In this document: positions 11,456 to 23,644 of the stretch, one piece after another | How positions within the stretch are numbered: position 1 is the stretch's first letter | Layout: each line of letters starts with the position of its first letter | Source of the DNA: Orientallactaga sibirica | Lineage: Eukaryota; Chordata; Mammalia; Rodentia; Dipodidae | DNA length: 64,000 nucleotides | Assembly (NCBI GenBank): GCA_036365145.1 | Contig: JAEOAD010000035.1 | Location: 4,525,501-4,589,500, forward strand | Reading direction: 5' to 3' | The notes under the pieces: model-generated | What the model was told of the DNA's origin: nothing | Database searches by the model: none | The model's input: only the letters and a program-made list of their open reading frames with translations | Made by a program: the position numbers and the translations under genes

Positions 11456-11885
11456 TTAGAGCTAGAGAGAGAGTTTTATGGTTAAGTGAACTTCCTGTGC
11501 CAGCATGAGTTTCCAAGGGGAAACTGCCCAAGTCTGAATCTACAGAACCCAAGTAAATAGCTGGCAGTGGCCACATGCACATGAGGGGAGCAGAAACCAG
11601 GGAATTGTCCAGGGTTGTAAAAAACAGCAAGCTGTGGTAACAGTAAGAAAATCTGGCTCGAGTCATATGAGTAGACTAGTGATGGAGCAGACACCCCAAC
11701 ATGCTGCTTCTGCTGCGACAAACAAGAGCCCCCACTGCAGGCAACCCCCCCCCACCTGTGAGTGCAGGTGAGTGCGTGCCGTACCACAAGGGCATATACT
11801 CATGCATATCCCACACTCACCACAATACAGACACACATACAAGCAAAAAATAGAGATTATTATGGGCTGGGAAGGTGGCTCACCA
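11455..11885 (+). repeat. Possible decayed B4-like SINE plus SINE head fragment
   Basis: gctagagagagagttttatg, then cctgtgccagcatgag and a (CA)-rich end resemble a very diverged B4. A short 5' SINE head (gggctgggaaggtggctcac) sits at about 11865. Both are weak matches. Confidence 0.35.
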
Positions 11886-11999
11886 AAAGCAACAAAACAA
11901 CACCTTAGATAGTAAAATTTCCCCAGCCCTAAATGGCCACCAGGCATGCACAGAAAATTTGGTGAACCATGGCTTAGTGGCAGAACTGCCTGAAGCCAT

Positions 12000-12378
12000 T
12001 GTATTGGTCAGCTTCATATTGCGGAGATGAACATCAAAACCAGACACAGTGTGGGGAAGGAAGGGGTTTGTTTCAAGCTTACAGATCCAGGAGGAAGTTC
12101 CATCAGTGGTGGAAGAAGCTGATTCCATCCATCCAAGCAGAGGGAAACCATCACCAGCCAGAAAACACCAAAAGCAACAAAAGATTAGGGACCCAGGCAG
12201 AACTCAGACCTCTCTGCATACCTTTGAGCTGGAAATCAGACCCACCCCCAGGCACACCTTAGGATTGGACCCCAGAATCTGCACCCCAGTAATGTCTTTT
12301 CCAACCAGGTTGCTAGAGATCCAAGTGACAAGCTTAATAAAACACGCGTCTATGGGGGACACACATTCAAACAACCCT
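12000..12378 (-). repeat. MaLR-type LTR, reverse orientation
   Basis: Starts tattggtcagcttcatat and ends gggggacacacattcaaac, the reverse of the tttgaatgtgtccc start of MaLR LTRs. It is homologous to the element at 5.67-6.02 kb (shared cttacagatccagg, ggaagttcc and terminal motifs). Forward frames of 87 and 123 codons across it are not coding. Confidence 0.65.
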
Positions 12379-12379
12379 A

Positions 12380-13765
12380 GTCATGTAGAAATGTATGGAA
12401 GGGAGTTAAAGGCCAAGTAGCAGTGTCCCAGGAGGGTACAGGTTTTCTCATGTTAACTTCTTTAAAACAGACATTTATGACATCATGTCCGTGGCATCTG
12501 ACCATCCCAATGGCCTGGAAGCACTGGTGATGTGGCTGTCATTGCACAGGCTTGATTATAGCTGTTCATTCTTTAACCACTTCACTGGTGATACAAGTAT
12601 TGTTGCCAGCTGCCATTCAAACTGTCATCAGAAAGCTCTGTCTATAATTTAGCACTGAACCAACGTTATTTTGGAGGCAGAAATGCATGGAAATAGATCA
12701 TCAGGACACTCATTTATATGAGTGCTGTACATTTCCTCACCACACAAAGAACGACAGCTCCCCATTTTCTTGCAGAACAGCCACCAAATGCTTTACTGGA
12801 CCTAAGAAAGGAATCTGTCTCCAAATAGATGAAGCTGTGTTACATTTTGTTCCTGCTATGCATGAAAAGGGATTGCCATCTCCCTAAGTGGTGCAATTGA
12901 AGAAAGGAGAAAATGCCAAATTCCTTGGAACAGATAGAAGAAATTTCAAAGCAATGAGCTGGCACATCTCTGCCATGCAGAATGTAGGCATATTGTCAAA
13001 CTATCAAATATTAGTTTGACCAAATCTTCCTGCTGATTTTCAACAGAAGCTGCCAAAAGTCAATTTCCACATGATTCAGCTGAGGATCAGATTAAACCAT
13101 GAGTTTTTCTACCAAGAAATACCAATGAAACAATCCATGGCCTTTGATGTATCTTAAAGTGATACTGAGCATGCTAAAGGCACCAAAGACACGAGCGTGT
13201 GCATGTACCACGCTAGAGCAATCTCTGCCTTAAGATGATTTGCCTATTATTAATTAGCCAAATTTTCTGACATTCAGTCATAAAGCATAAAACACACTTG
13301 AGAATGAAGTGTCCCCCAAAGGTAGTATTGGGTGTGCACAGGAAAGTGGGTTGAACCCTGACAGTGCTGGAACTGACTAAATGTCATGGTGACTCTTAAG
13401 GGGCAACTAGGAGCACCTCACAAAGACACGGAAGGAAAGGGCAACTGGAGCCAGGGCACGAGCAGAACAAAGGTGGAGAATGCAGAATACAAACCTTCAG
13501 AGACAGGAGGATTCTGTCTGGACAGCAGCTTCTACTGAGCAAGGCGTCTGGCATGGGGCTACACACTTAAAGTAGCAGCTGAGTCACCAATCCTGCCTAC
13601 AGTTCCTCTTGGTGGTGCAGCCATTTGCTTGTAGCACAGCCTACATGACACCATGTAAAGTACTACCTACTTCCAGGTATATTCCTACTTTTGCTTTCGC
13701 TTCCTGGGTCTAACAATGAGCCTGGTGTCTACTGGGCACTTCAGAAATAGTTTTGAACCAAAAAG
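12380..13765. other. Unique sequence, possible conserved noncoding element
   Basis: The longest repeat-free-looking stretch in the left half. The part from about 12.64 to 13.28 kb has even composition and TTAATTA-like (attattaattagccaaat) and E-box-like (tcagctgagga) words, as enhancers often have. No splice-bounded exon is apparent. The regulatory reading is inference. Confidence 0.35.
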
Positions 13766-13766
13766 A

Positions 13767-13973
13767 TTTTTTTAAATATTTATTTATTTGCAAGCAGCGA
13801 GAAACAGGGAGAAGAGAGACAGACAGAATGGGCACACCAGGGCCTCCAGCTACCGCAAACAAACTCCAGATGCATGCGTCACTTTGTACATCTGGCTGTA
13901 TGTGGGTACTAGGGAATCAAACCCAGATCATTAGGCTTTGTAGACAAGCGCCTTACCTGCTGAGCCATCTCAT
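13767..13973 (-). repeat. B2-like SINE, subtype A
   Basis: Reverse copy: aaatatttatttatttgcaa tail, gaatgggcacaccagggcct, ccagatgcatgcgtcacttt, gggaatcaaaccc (B box complement) and ctgagccatctc head. Confidence 0.87.
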
Positions 13974-15129
13974 TTCCACATTGGCCTGAGGAATTCTGAG
14001 CACACAGATCTCTTTTTCTGTCTCTCTCTTTATATGAATATTCATGCCTATGTGCCATGGTGGCATAACTTGACAGTTTTTCATGAGCTTGGGAGGAAGG
14101 ATTCACTGTCAGAATCTTCTTTTTCTTCCTTGTTCCTATTGCCTACTTCGGTCACCACATGAGGACTTTCCTTGGGGTCTCTTCATTGTGCTGGATCGTC
14201 TCCAGATTCCATGCTGCCTTGACCTCAGCTTGTCGCACTTCCTGCCACTCTGCCCAAATCTCTGAGTAGAAAAGCCGCATTGCCAAAGGGAATATGACAT
14301 TTCTCCTCAGTGTGGCTTTTGGGACATCAAATCATTTAACTCAGTTTCCTATAAATCGGTAACATCCTTGTACAATAAAAATCATTATTTGGTGGGAACT
14401 TATTTTAAGTCTTCTTGTTTTTAACAAATGTCAAAGAGGTTACACTTTCTCCCTGGATCCACCAAATTAAACAAGCCAAATGCTGTTAAGTATTTGGCTC
14501 CATAGTTAAATCGATGCTCTTACATTAATTGGAAATCCCCAGGATATGAATTACAATAGCCAAGATCAGATGATTGATTTCCTGGGTGAGGAATTCGCAT
14601 TATATCCAACATGAGACTAAAGACCAATGATGCAAGAGGGATGGTGAGGCATTAAAGAGACAGACAAACGACAGACAGACAGACTTAGACTTTGCCATTG
14701 ACAGTTTTCTTCTAGCCTCGAGAATATATCCTGCTTATCGAACAGCATATATAGCAGGAAACAACAACTAAAGAGAGCCGTTCATCTTTTCTGGATTGAT
14801 TTATTATATTTAGACCACTGGCAGTGTCTTTGTTTTAAAAAGAATGTTCTATTCGAAGCTAGGATTGATTACTGGATTGGGCAGGCCAAGAAAAGACACT
14901 GAATGCCCTAACTCTGATTTACCATGTCAGTAATTTGGCAACAGGGGGATTATTCTTAATGGATTGAAAGAAAAGTGTCATTTGTTTCCTTGTGTGTATC
15001 TAAAGACAGTATTTCATGCTTCTTAAAAGAGAAGCAATGACACAGATGTCTAAACTATAATATTATATACTGTCAGAGCTGGCAGGAATATTAAAAGGTA
15101 GTCTGATCCCCTGATTTTACACATGAGAA
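13974..15129. other. Unique-looking noncoding stretch
   Basis: AT-rich with a short (ACAG)n run near 14665. The part at about 14.40-14.62 kb (tacattaattggaaatcccc, gatgattgatttcctgggtg) lacks repeats and could be conserved. No exon seen. Confidence 0.3.
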
Positions 15130-15474
15130 GAGTAGCTGATGTGTGTATGTATATGTGTGTTGCATGTACTTGTGAGCACACATATGTACATGGGTACCTA
15201 TGGAAACGTGTGTATATGGATGCCAAAGGTTTACATGGGGATCTTCTGCAGTCACTCTTCACCTTATTTTTAGGACAGGGTCTTTCACTGAACTTGGAGC
15301 TCCTCAATTCAGTTAACCTAGCTGGCTGGAAAGCCTTCAGGGACTCTTCAGTCTCTGTCTCCTCGCGCTCTGGGACTACAGGTTCAGCCTACCACACCTG
15401 GCATTTTATGTAGCTTGGGGAGATCTGAACACAGATTCTCATGCTTTAGCAACTGAGCCATTTCCCCAGGCCTC
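15130..15474 (-). repeat. B4-type composite SINE
   Basis: Reverse copy: GT-rich start, ggacagggtctttcactgaa, acttggagctcctcaattc, ctgggactacaggttcagcc, cctggcattttatgta and the head aactgagccatttccccagg. This is the antisense order of B4. Two frames crossing it, one on each strand (85 and 96 codons), are repeat artefacts. Confidence 0.75.
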
Positions 15475-17445
15475 CAAGTTCTAATTTCACACAAGTATCT
15501 GCTTAGGACATTTCATGGACCAGACGCCCGCACTCAGAGACATCTCTATTGCTGCTGCAAACTAGTGTCATGAAGGCCCAACAACATCTGGCATGCCTCT
15601 TTTGGCAGATTCTTGGATTTACGAACTACAATAAACTATAGTAAGGTAGACTTTGCTGGCAGGAATCCCTATTTAAATCTGAGAGATGAACTTTTTAATC
15701 AGTACAATATGGCCATCCCAGAAAGGTAGTTCTAAGAACGAAAGGTAAAAAAAAATATATATATATAGCTTCTTATTCCCATTTCTAAGATAAAGAAGCA
15801 AGAGGCAAGAGAAAAACAAAACCACATAGCCACGGAAGGAATAACCTACAGCAAGGCTTCCTTTTCATGGACTGGGCTGCAGTATATAACATGAAAGTTG
15901 TATGACCCTAAACACTCAAGATTTAGCAAGTTTTCCAGCCAGAACCATAAATAATATGGAGAGTTGAGGGATGGAGGACTCAGCAGCTCTACCAAGATCT
16001 ATTAAAAGGAATCTCCATTCCCTTTTGAATTGCAGTCCTTTTTCTTTTAGCTCTGCCAAAAGGCTTTTATTTTATTTGTTCTTGCATTTTGGATGGCCTC
16101 CTTTGCTGGCTGTGGGATAGATTTGATTATATCATTTCATTTGGCCCTTTTCAGCCTCTTTGTGATTGAAGTGGCTTGGAAAGAGAAGCTGAACTTGCTG
16201 CCTGGATGGGAGAAAAGAGAACTTTCTCAACAGCCTTGCTCCCTCTTCTCCCCGGCAGGCTGGAGCTGGTACTTCCACGAGGACGGTCCCATGAACTTGC
16301 GATTTCCCAGTTCGATTCCTGCCCCAAACAAGCTCACCCCATAACTTGCTGTAAGGCTAGAGGTACCTCCAAATTCTATAGATACTTGATTTTTAGATTT
16401 AACTTTTCAGAGAGAGAGGGAGAAATGTGCCTGTTTATTACAGGATTGCAAGTCATAGCAGAAGCCATATGATGGATCAACAAACCCTCCCAATGCTTTC
16501 CTGTGCATCTGGCCTATTGAAAGGGCCAGACATTAGCAGAACCTGTTGCTGGCTTGGCTACAGAGGTTCCTCCCTGACTCTGCTGCCCTGTCCATGTGTA
16601 TGTGGCAGAGATCCTTCCTCATCAGACTAAAGTGACCAATTCACCAAAACTACGCAACTATTTTGCAAAAAAAAAAAGATTGAAATCAGAGCACAGTATA
16701 GTCACAAAAAAAAAAAAATCATGATATTTTTGCCCTCATAAACATTTTAATACTGTTCCCCAAATTGACATGCTAGAATTCACACAGTTCACTGTGCAAC
16801 AACAACTAAGTGAGGCAATTTCCAGCAAGCTGTTCCCCAGGATTCAAGACAGCCTGCTCTTGACTGAAGTTTGCCATGAATCCAGTGATGGGAAGGATCA
16901 AGAGTTATTGCAGAGAATGGCGGCCTCCTGTTGAACATGTTTCAGTCACACTTTCTTTCCCAGAGCTAAAGACGGATGGCCTACCTGTTCCTGGCAGGCC
17001 CAGAACTGCTTACTCTTCTGCCCTAACCACAGCTGTGTGACAACTGGGCCTCTCTATATGGTGCAGAGGGCATACTGTGCTAGAACAGGACTCTAGAAAC
17101 ATTCTGGCCCCTCCAGGAATGGAGGCTGACAGAGAAGCCTTTCTGCCAGACTCCAGTCCATGGATCTGCATAGGTGGGAACACACAGCCCACGAGTGAAG
17201 GGAGGCCGAAGGCAGGATATCTGCATCATGTGGTGGGAAAGCCCTTGCATGCGATGCTGGTCAGCTTCCAGAAAGAACGAAAAGCATACTCTGGGTGTGC
17301 AACCCTCCACCATGTTTTCAAGGCAGCTCAGATATCTTCACTTTTCAGAGCTTCTCTCAAGCCAGACCCTAACTATTTCTGAATTGGCAGGCTACTGGTC
17401 ACAATTGTCAGGGGGGGGGGTAATTATGTGACTGGTTAGTTCATG
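15475..17445. other. Unique-looking noncoding stretch
   Basis: About 2 kb with no interspersed repeat that I recognise, only short A runs (15749, 16665, 16705) and a TA run (15757). Overlapping frames of 60-101 codons at 16.1-16.6 and 17.0-17.4 kb occur on both strands without domains. A diverged exon cannot be excluded by eye, but I have no positive evidence for one. Confidence 0.35.
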
Positions 17446-17552
17446 TTCAGACAGGGTCTTGCTCTATAGTCAGGCTGGCCTGTAACTCACCATGCTCCTG
17501 TATCAGCCTCTTCCATGTTGGCATTATAGGCATGTGACATCATGCCTGGCTA
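17446..17552 (-). repeat. Old B1-like SINE
   Basis: Reverse B1: cagacagggtcttgctctat, caggctggcctgtaactca, ggcattataggcatgtgaca, catcatgcctggct. It is diverged. The words acaattgt occur on both sides (17401 and 17553) and may be a target duplication. Confidence 0.65.
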
Positions 17553-17764
17553 ACAATTGTTTAAGTCCAGGGTGGTTAGGAAGATTGCTCACCCTTAGAA
17601 CTATACAAATCCCATTGCGAGTTTAAGATTTATGATGATAAGGATCACATTAGAGGATAGCAAATGACCAAATACCAGCTGGATGACCGCAGCAATGTAT
17701 TCCTGAATAATTTGGAAAACAGAAATTTACTGTGGAATTTGGTGGACACTTTTGAACATTATTT

Positions 17765-17979
17765 TTTAAATATTTTTATTTATTTATTTGCAGGTAGACA
17801 GAAATAGAGAGCAGAGAGACAAAGAGAATGGGCATGTCAGGGCATCCAGCTGCTGCAAAAGAACACCAGATGCATGTGCCACTTTGTGCATTTGGATTTA
17901 CGTGGGTATTGGGGAATCAAACTCAGGTCATTAGGCTTTGCAGGCAAGCACCTTAACCACTAAGCAATCTCTCCAGCCC
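17765..17979 (-). repeat. B2-like SINE, subtype A
   Basis: Reverse copy with near-identical flanks tgaacattatttt and tgaacaatatttt acting as a target duplication. Head is caatctctccagccca and B-box complement gggaatcaaactc. Confidence 0.9.
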
Positions 17980-18015
17980 ATTGAACAATATTTTATAGAG
18001 AAAAAAGGAACTTGA

Positions 18016-18160
18016 AAGCTGGGCACCATTGTGCACTCCTGTATTTCCAGCACTTGAGAGGTACAGGCAGGTCATTCTCAGCTACATAGAAAATTCAAAG
18101 CCAGCCTAGGCTACATGAGACCCTGCCTCTAAAAAGAAAAAAAAGAGAAAAAGGAAAGAA
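18016..18160 (+). repeat. B1 SINE, diverged
   Basis: agctgggcaccattgtgcac, ttccagcacttgagaggta, aaagccagcctaggctacat, gagaccctgcctct and a purine-rich tail follow the B1 order with a shortened middle. Confidence 0.7.
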
Positions 18161-18445
18161 AAGAGAGATACAGATGCAGATCCTAGTTTCTAAGCTATAC
18201 ATATGTGTTATTGTGCACAAGGGAGCAGATGCCAGGCAAGTAGAAAGGAGCCCAAGAGAGTGAAAGTAAATAAAGGAGGAGGGAAAGTGTCAGATCTTAA
18301 GTGATTTTTTAAAAAGTCAAAAGGGGATGTCAGGAGAGGGAGAGTAAAAGCAGGCTAAAGGGGAAGGGAAATGGGGCAAAGGAGTGCAAAAGAGAGGGTG
18401 CACCAAAACTACGTCTGTATAGTAATAAACAAATATTTCAAAGTA

Positions 18446-18640
18446 GGCTGGGAGATGGCTCAAAAGTAAAAGATGCTTGCTTGCAAAACCTGTTGGCCCA
18501 GGTTCAATTCCCCAGTACCCATGTAAAGCCAGATACACAAAACAGCACCTGTGTCTAGAGTTTGTTGCCAGTGGCAAGAGGCCCTGGCATACATACAATC
18601 TCTCTTTCTCTCTCATCTCTCTTCTTGCAAATAAATAAAA
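18446..18640 (+). repeat. B2-like SINE, subtype A
   Basis: ggctgggagatggctc head, ggttcaattccccagtaccc B box, tgtctagagtttgttgccag landmark, then CT stretch and aaataaataaaa tail. The flanks aaatatttcaaa and aaatatttttca may be its target duplication. It sits just upstream of an L1 fragment. Confidence 0.85.
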
Positions 18641-18659
18641 ATATTTTTCAAAATTTGAT

Positions 18660-18750
18660 TTTTCTTTTAAAAAAACAGAAATTATCATATGACCAGCAAT
18701 TTCACTCTGTGTACCCAAAAGAACTGAAAGAAGAAATTCAGGTATTTATA
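18660..18750 (+). repeat. Ancient L1 ORF2 3' fragment, forward
   Basis: attatcatatgaccagcaat, ttcactctgtgtacccaaaa and gaactgaaagaagaaattca match the L1 motif taccatatgacccagcaatt through cccaaaagaattgaaa. Confidence 0.6.
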
Positions 18751-18800
18751 TACTCTGCTTTATCCTCTTTTGTCTGTGCTGCATCTAATGTCTTTTTTTA

Positions 18801-18999
18801 TGAATTTTCAAGTTTTATGTATTTGAGAGAGAGAGGCAGAGAGAGAGAATGGGCACGCCAGGGCCTCTAGCCACTGCAAACAAACTCCAGATGCATGTGC
18901 CACCTTGTACATCTGGCTTGCCTGGTTACTGAGGAATCGATCTTGGGTCCTTAGGCTTCACAGGCAAATGCTTTCACCATTAAGACATCTCCTCCAGCC
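18801..18999 (-). repeat. B2-like SINE, subtype A
   Basis: Reverse copy: gagagagaatgggcacgcca, gggcctctagccactgcaaa, ccagatgcatgtgccacctt, gaggaatcgatcttgg (B box) and gacatctcctccagccc. ctaatgtct before and ctaatctct after may reflect a target duplication. Confidence 0.85.
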
Positions 19000-19299
19000 C
19001 CTAATCTCTCTCTCTTTTTAAAAAAGATTACTAGCACACTAGAAAGGAAAAAAGTCTCATATTCCTGTTACATGACAAATGACTGAATAAACAAATTTGT
19101 CTTTCCTAGCTAAGAGTGTAATGAGAAGAAGGAGAGGCCCCTTCCTCTCCATCACCACTTGACAATTGCTGTGCCTCTGCTAGGTTACAGCCAACAAGAA
19201 TGGTCTTGAGGATATCTAAATTACCCCAAGCATGCAGTTGTAGACTTTCTTCTATTTTATTCAGTTTTACATCACTGAATCCAAGGCAAATCAAAGAGG

Positions 19300-19405
19300 A
19301 ATGTATGATTATTGTACTCATTTAATAAATGAGGAAACTAGAATACAAAAGATTAAGCAAGCTGTCCTTAGTCAAACAGTAAGTAAAAATTAAACAGCCT
19401 GGCCA
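19300..19405 (-). repeat. Possible MIR fragment
   Basis: aaatgaggaaactagaatac, then gattaagcaagctgtcctta, then gtcaaacagtaagtaaaa parallels the antisense MIR core (gatgaggaaactgag, then cttgcccaaggtcacacagc). Decayed. Confidence 0.4.
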
Positions 19406-20108
19406 TGGATGGTACCAACTCTTAATGTCTTCTTGGTGTGACCCTTATGAGAAGTGGACCATATGGCTGTAAGAAACATTTGATGGTGTCAGCAATCTCA
19501 TGTTGTAATTCCTGGGAGATGAAGTGGGTCTGTCCCTTGCTATTTTCCCTGTGAGGATTGGTGAACCTGGCTTTGTTTAGCATGGAAGCCATGTGACAAG
19601 TGCTCTGATGTAGGCAAGATTCGATGCTGCCCCTGCTGGTTCTTAGTCATGGCATTTGGAGAATATATATGGGATTTAGGGTTATTTAACCCTTGATGCC
19701 TCCTCTGTAAATTATGCCCATATATACAATTGATTCTATAAATAGTACTGGAAGATGAAGAATCTATACTTGTCCCTGTTATGTATTTTGCTATAGCAGA
19801 TTAGGGAGAAAGACGTTTGTAGGAAGAGCTCTGGGAGGCTTGGATGTTTCTACTGTGAATGGATACAGGAGCCTCTTTCTGGATCAACACCTGTGAGCTA
19901 ATGCTAGTCTGTGCATTCAGATGGGGTGTGTTTGTGTATGTGTGTATGAGAGAGAGAGAGATTATGAATTAAACTCACCCAGGTAAAAAGTTTCAGTTAT
20001 GTCAGATCCAGAAGTTCTAGAGACCTAGTTGTATAACATGATGCCTCCAGCTAACCACAGATATAGTATGCTTAAATTTCTATAGAAGGATACATCTTAT
20101 GCAAATGT

Positions 20109-20112
<4 letters not shown>
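19406..20112. other. Unannotated stretch
   Basis: Unique-looking apart from a short (GA)n at about 19948. No gene signature. Confidence 0.3.

Positions 20113-20155
<43 letters not shown>
20113..20155 (+). repeat. (CA)n microsatellite
   Basis: An uninterrupted AC dinucleotide run of about 21 units. Confidence 0.97.
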
Positions 20156-20156
<1 letters not shown>

Positions 20157-20270
20157 CAAAAGGCATAGGGAAAATTTGGGGAGACACTGGATGTGCCAAG
20201 GTATGATGGGGAGGTGTATAGTCATCTTTAAATTCAACAAGTCATGTACATCTTAAATATAATCATCATT

Positions 20271-20525
20271 AGGGCTGGAGAGATGTCTTAGTGGTTAAGG
20301 TGCCTGCCTGCCAAGCCTAAGAACCCTGGTTCCAATCTCCAGGTCCCACATTTAGCCAGATGCAAAGTGATGCAAGGGCGCAATGCTTCACTTGCCCACA
20401 AGGTGGCTCATGCATCTGGAGTTCGTTCTCAGCAGCTGAGAGGCCACTGGCGCATCCATTCTAGCTCTCTGTCTCTCTCTATCTTTCTCTGTCTTTCTCA
20501 AATAAATTTAAAAAATTTAAAAATA
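20271..20525 (+). repeat. B2-like SINE, subtype B, single B box
   Basis: gggctggagagatgtcttag head, one ggttccaatctccagg B box, gatgcaaagtgatgcaaggg, cttgcccacaaggtggctca and gttcgttctcagcagctgag. It is flanked by ataatcatcatta on both sides (about 20259 and 20527). It shows that the duplicated B-box segment is not universal in subtype B. Confidence 0.93.
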
Positions 20526-20539
20526 TATAATCATCATTA

Positions 20540-21189
20540 AATGCTAATCTTTTTGCATGTCAATCATAACTCTGTAAATTGGTTTAAAAAATCATTAGGG
20601 AAAGTTCCTACTCAACACTCCTCTTAGCAGTCAAAGGATCATTAGCATATAAATGATTCTGAGCATCACTACTATAGAAACCTACTTAACCTTGTAACTA
20701 AGACATCCCATAAGACCAGATGTATTCTGGGAAAGCAAAAGTATCCAAAACCAAGAAACATATCAGTGTCAGCCACTTGTTGAGATATTATAATAGAAAA
20801 AAATCATACTTAATGTAAAAAGAAGTTTGAAAGGCACAAGCCATTCTACTTTACATAACACAGGAATGAAAAGAAGGGTTTTGAACCAGCTCTAGAGAAG
20901 AGGCTGAGCTAGGAGGATCTTGAGTTTCACGACAGCCTGGCCACCTAATGAGACCCTGGCTCACAAACTTTTTAACTATAACAAATATTGTATGCCCAAG
21001 TAACACCACATTATTCTGAAAAGCAAACTAAACTGGTTTTAATGTTTAAACAAAACTACACAGAAGCTATTACTATTGCTGTCATTAATTTTTATATTTT
21101 CCTGGAGATTTTTAACACAATAAAACAACATAAAATAGCTCACAGGAACAATGAGGAAGAAAAATAAGCATTTTGGCTATGTTTTGATT
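20540..21189. other. AT-rich stretch with a possible B1 remnant
   Basis: Around 20890-20970, gaggctgagctaggaggatc and gacagcctggccacctaatg look like a truncated B1. The remainder is AT-rich and unassigned. Confidence 0.35.
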
Positions 21190-21307
21190 GTTATTTTGCT
21201 TTGAGATGGGTCTTGCCCTATGGTCCAGGTTGGCCTCAAATTTATGATCCTTCTGCTTCAATCTCCTGAGTCCCGGGACTACAAGGCATGTGCCATCAAT
21301 TCCAGCA
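21190..21307 (-). repeat. Old B1-like SINE
   Basis: gctttgagatgggtcttgcc, ccaggttggcctcaaattta, tgatccttctgcttcaatct, cctgagtcccgggactacaa is a diverged reverse B1. Confidence 0.65.
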
Positions 21308-21571
21308 AAAAGAATTTTTTTTTTCTCTTAATATCAATCCAAACACAAGATACCCTGATAGAGACTATTAGAATAGTTTTAGAAAAGTGGCTGGGGGCCC
21401 AAGAAAATCAAAGTGTCAAGAAACAGTTTCTGTTTACCAGTAGGGTGTAGAGAGCAATGGGAAATTTTGTTCACAGTAGCAAAGTCTATAAAGTGCTTAG
21501 GAGTAACGTTGATGAGACGGTTGCTGGGCCCAAATGAAGAGCTGCAAAGCATTACGAAAACACAAGCAGAG

Positions 21572-21895
21572 AAGCTGGGGAAATGGGTCAGTGGGTAAGA
21601 ACACTTGCTGTGGCAGCATGAGGGCCTCAGCGGGTATGAGACTGCCCAAGTTCAATCTGCAGTATGCATATCAAAAGCTTGGTGTGGTCATGCAAACCTG
21701 TGCTGTGGGAAGCAGAGACAGGGACCCCATGGTCAGCCAGTGTGACCAAAAATGGCAGCTCCAGGATCAGTGCAAGGCTCTGTCTCAGGGACGCACGTGG
21801 ATGAGTGTTAGAGGAGGACAGTTGGCATTCTCCTCTGGCCTCTGCACACGCACACATGAGGCACACACAATCACACACATGTGAATATATGATAT
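21572..21895 (+). repeat. B4-type composite SINE
   Basis: ctggggaaatgggtcagtgg, gcatgagggcctcagc, then a B1-like part (gcttggtgtggtcatgcaa, gggaagcagagacaggga), gctctgtctcaggga, and a (CA)-rich end. Frames of 116 and 96 codons on opposite strands here are repeat artefacts. Confidence 0.7.
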
Positions 21896-21938
21896 ACACA
21901 TACCATATCACACACACTACTCATAGACATTCCACAGA

Positions 21939-22195
21939 ACCCCACATAACATCATACTGATATCCGTATAATATGTTCTTATATAAATATTTAATAATTT
22001 TCATTATTTATATATATAAAACCCCACATAACATCATATTAACATCCATATAATATGTTCTTATACAAGTATTTAATAATGTTTATTTTTTAAGCTGATA
22101 TATATATATATATATCTATATATATAACCCCACATAACATCATATTGATATCCATATAATATGTTTTTATATAAGTATTTAATAAGTTTTTTGTT
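21939..22195 (+). repeat. AT-rich tandem repeat, three units of about 70-106 bp
   Basis: Each unit starts accccacataacatcat (21939, 22021, 22127) and continues with a tatccatataatatgttctt-like block and tatttaataa. Units 1 and 2 are 82 and 106 bp, and the difference is a TA-repeat expansion. Unit 3 is followed by about 80 bp of almost pure A/T with inverted-repeat character. Confidence 0.85.
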
Positions 22196-22199
22196 TAAC

Positions 22200-22262
22200 C
22201 AATATATATAATATATACTATAATATATAATATATACTATTATATTATATACAATATATAAT
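22200..22262. repeat. AT-rich, self-complementary tract
   Basis: Interleaved atatataatatatact and tatattatatac words, able to pair with themselves on either strand. Low-complexity sequence next to the tandem repeat. Confidence 0.8.
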
Positions 22263-22280
22263 GTTACACTAATAAATATA

Positions 22281-22418
22281 TTGGTTTTTTGAGGCAAGGT
22301 CTCACTCTAGCCCAGGCTGACCTTGAATTCACTATGTAGACCCAGGGTGGCCTCAAACTCACGGCAATCCTCCTTCCTCTGCCTCCCGAGTTCTGGGATT
22401 AAAGGCATGCACCACCAT
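22281..22418 (-). repeat. B1 SINE
   Basis: Reverse copy: gaggcaaggtctcactctag, cccaggctgaccttgaattc, actatgtagacccagggtgg, cctcccgagttctgggatta, aaggcatgcaccacca. Confidence 0.9.
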
Positions 22419-23644
22419 TATATTAAAGACACATCATGTTCTTTAAGGGAAACACAAGATAAATTTTATTAAAATTAATATAAGCATCAATTATTAAACT
22501 AATATCAAGGAAGCGTGAAGGCAACAAGAAAGGACAGGAAGGGGAGACTTCCTGCCCCCACAGGCATCAGTGCCCCTCGTGAGTTCATCCGGCTCAGTGC
22601 AGAATGAGTGAACAGAACACATGTGCGAGTAGAATAGGTCATTATAAATGGCACAGGCAGTGCATAGATGATGTGACATATTCATTTCAGTCCAGAGGAG
22701 GAAGGATATTTAAGAAATAGGGCCAGCAAACTTGACTTTCCATCTGCAAGAAAAAAAAATGAAACCCTGGCTAATCCCGAATTCAGAACTCACCTTCAGA
22801 TAAATATTTAAATGTAACAAGTTTAAATGATAAAATTTTGTTGGAAAATATTCAGAAAATACAAGTGCAATGAAACCTTAAGTTAGTGTTATGATCTAAA
22901 AATTGTAAGGAACCAGGGACGTAGTCAACCATATTAAAATAAAAACTATGAAATTTGATCATATGAAATGTTCAATATGATATATAAAAACTGTATCATA
23001 CAACAAAATATGTCATACCCAAAGTCAATAAACATGCCCTCGATTTGGATAAAAATGGTTTTTAGCACACGGAAACCTATTCCCATAGTAAACATTTTGG
23101 AATAGTGTGAGTTGTTTGTACACTCTGGATATAAGTCTTACCATGTGGGCTGACTGAAAATATTCTCTCCTGGCCTGTGACTTTCAATATTGACTTTTTA
23201 AAATACTAATGCTGAATTTTGAAGTGAAAGTTTAAATGTTGATGAAGCTCAAACGGTCACATTTTCCTTTCCATGACCAACCGCCTTGTATGCATTATCT
23301 AAGAAATAAGTGCCCATCCCCACGGCCACACACTTCTCTCCAGTTTCCTCTTAAACATTTCATATTCTTAGTCTCCTTTAATAGACACACTGACAATTCA
23401 TCCTAGTTAGTTTTTATGTATGGCTTGGGTACAGACTGACATGTGTTTAATTTTTCCTGTCACCAGGGAAGTGGAATGTAATGTCACAATGAGGTGTCAC
23501 AGCCAATCAGCCAGGGCAACTCAAAGAGTGACAAGAGTTCGTAAAGACACCTTGCCACTGGAGCTCCCATCTGTCACTGCTGGGAAGATCAAACCACATT
23601 ACCATAAAGCTGGGAAAACAACTTGAGTTTTTAGGAATTAGCCA
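22419..23644. other. AT-rich noncoding stretch
   Basis: No clear repeat. A part around 22.88-23.05 kb has L1-like A-richness but no landmark I trust. A 68-codon forward frame (about 23420-23626) shows no domain. Confidence 0.3.
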
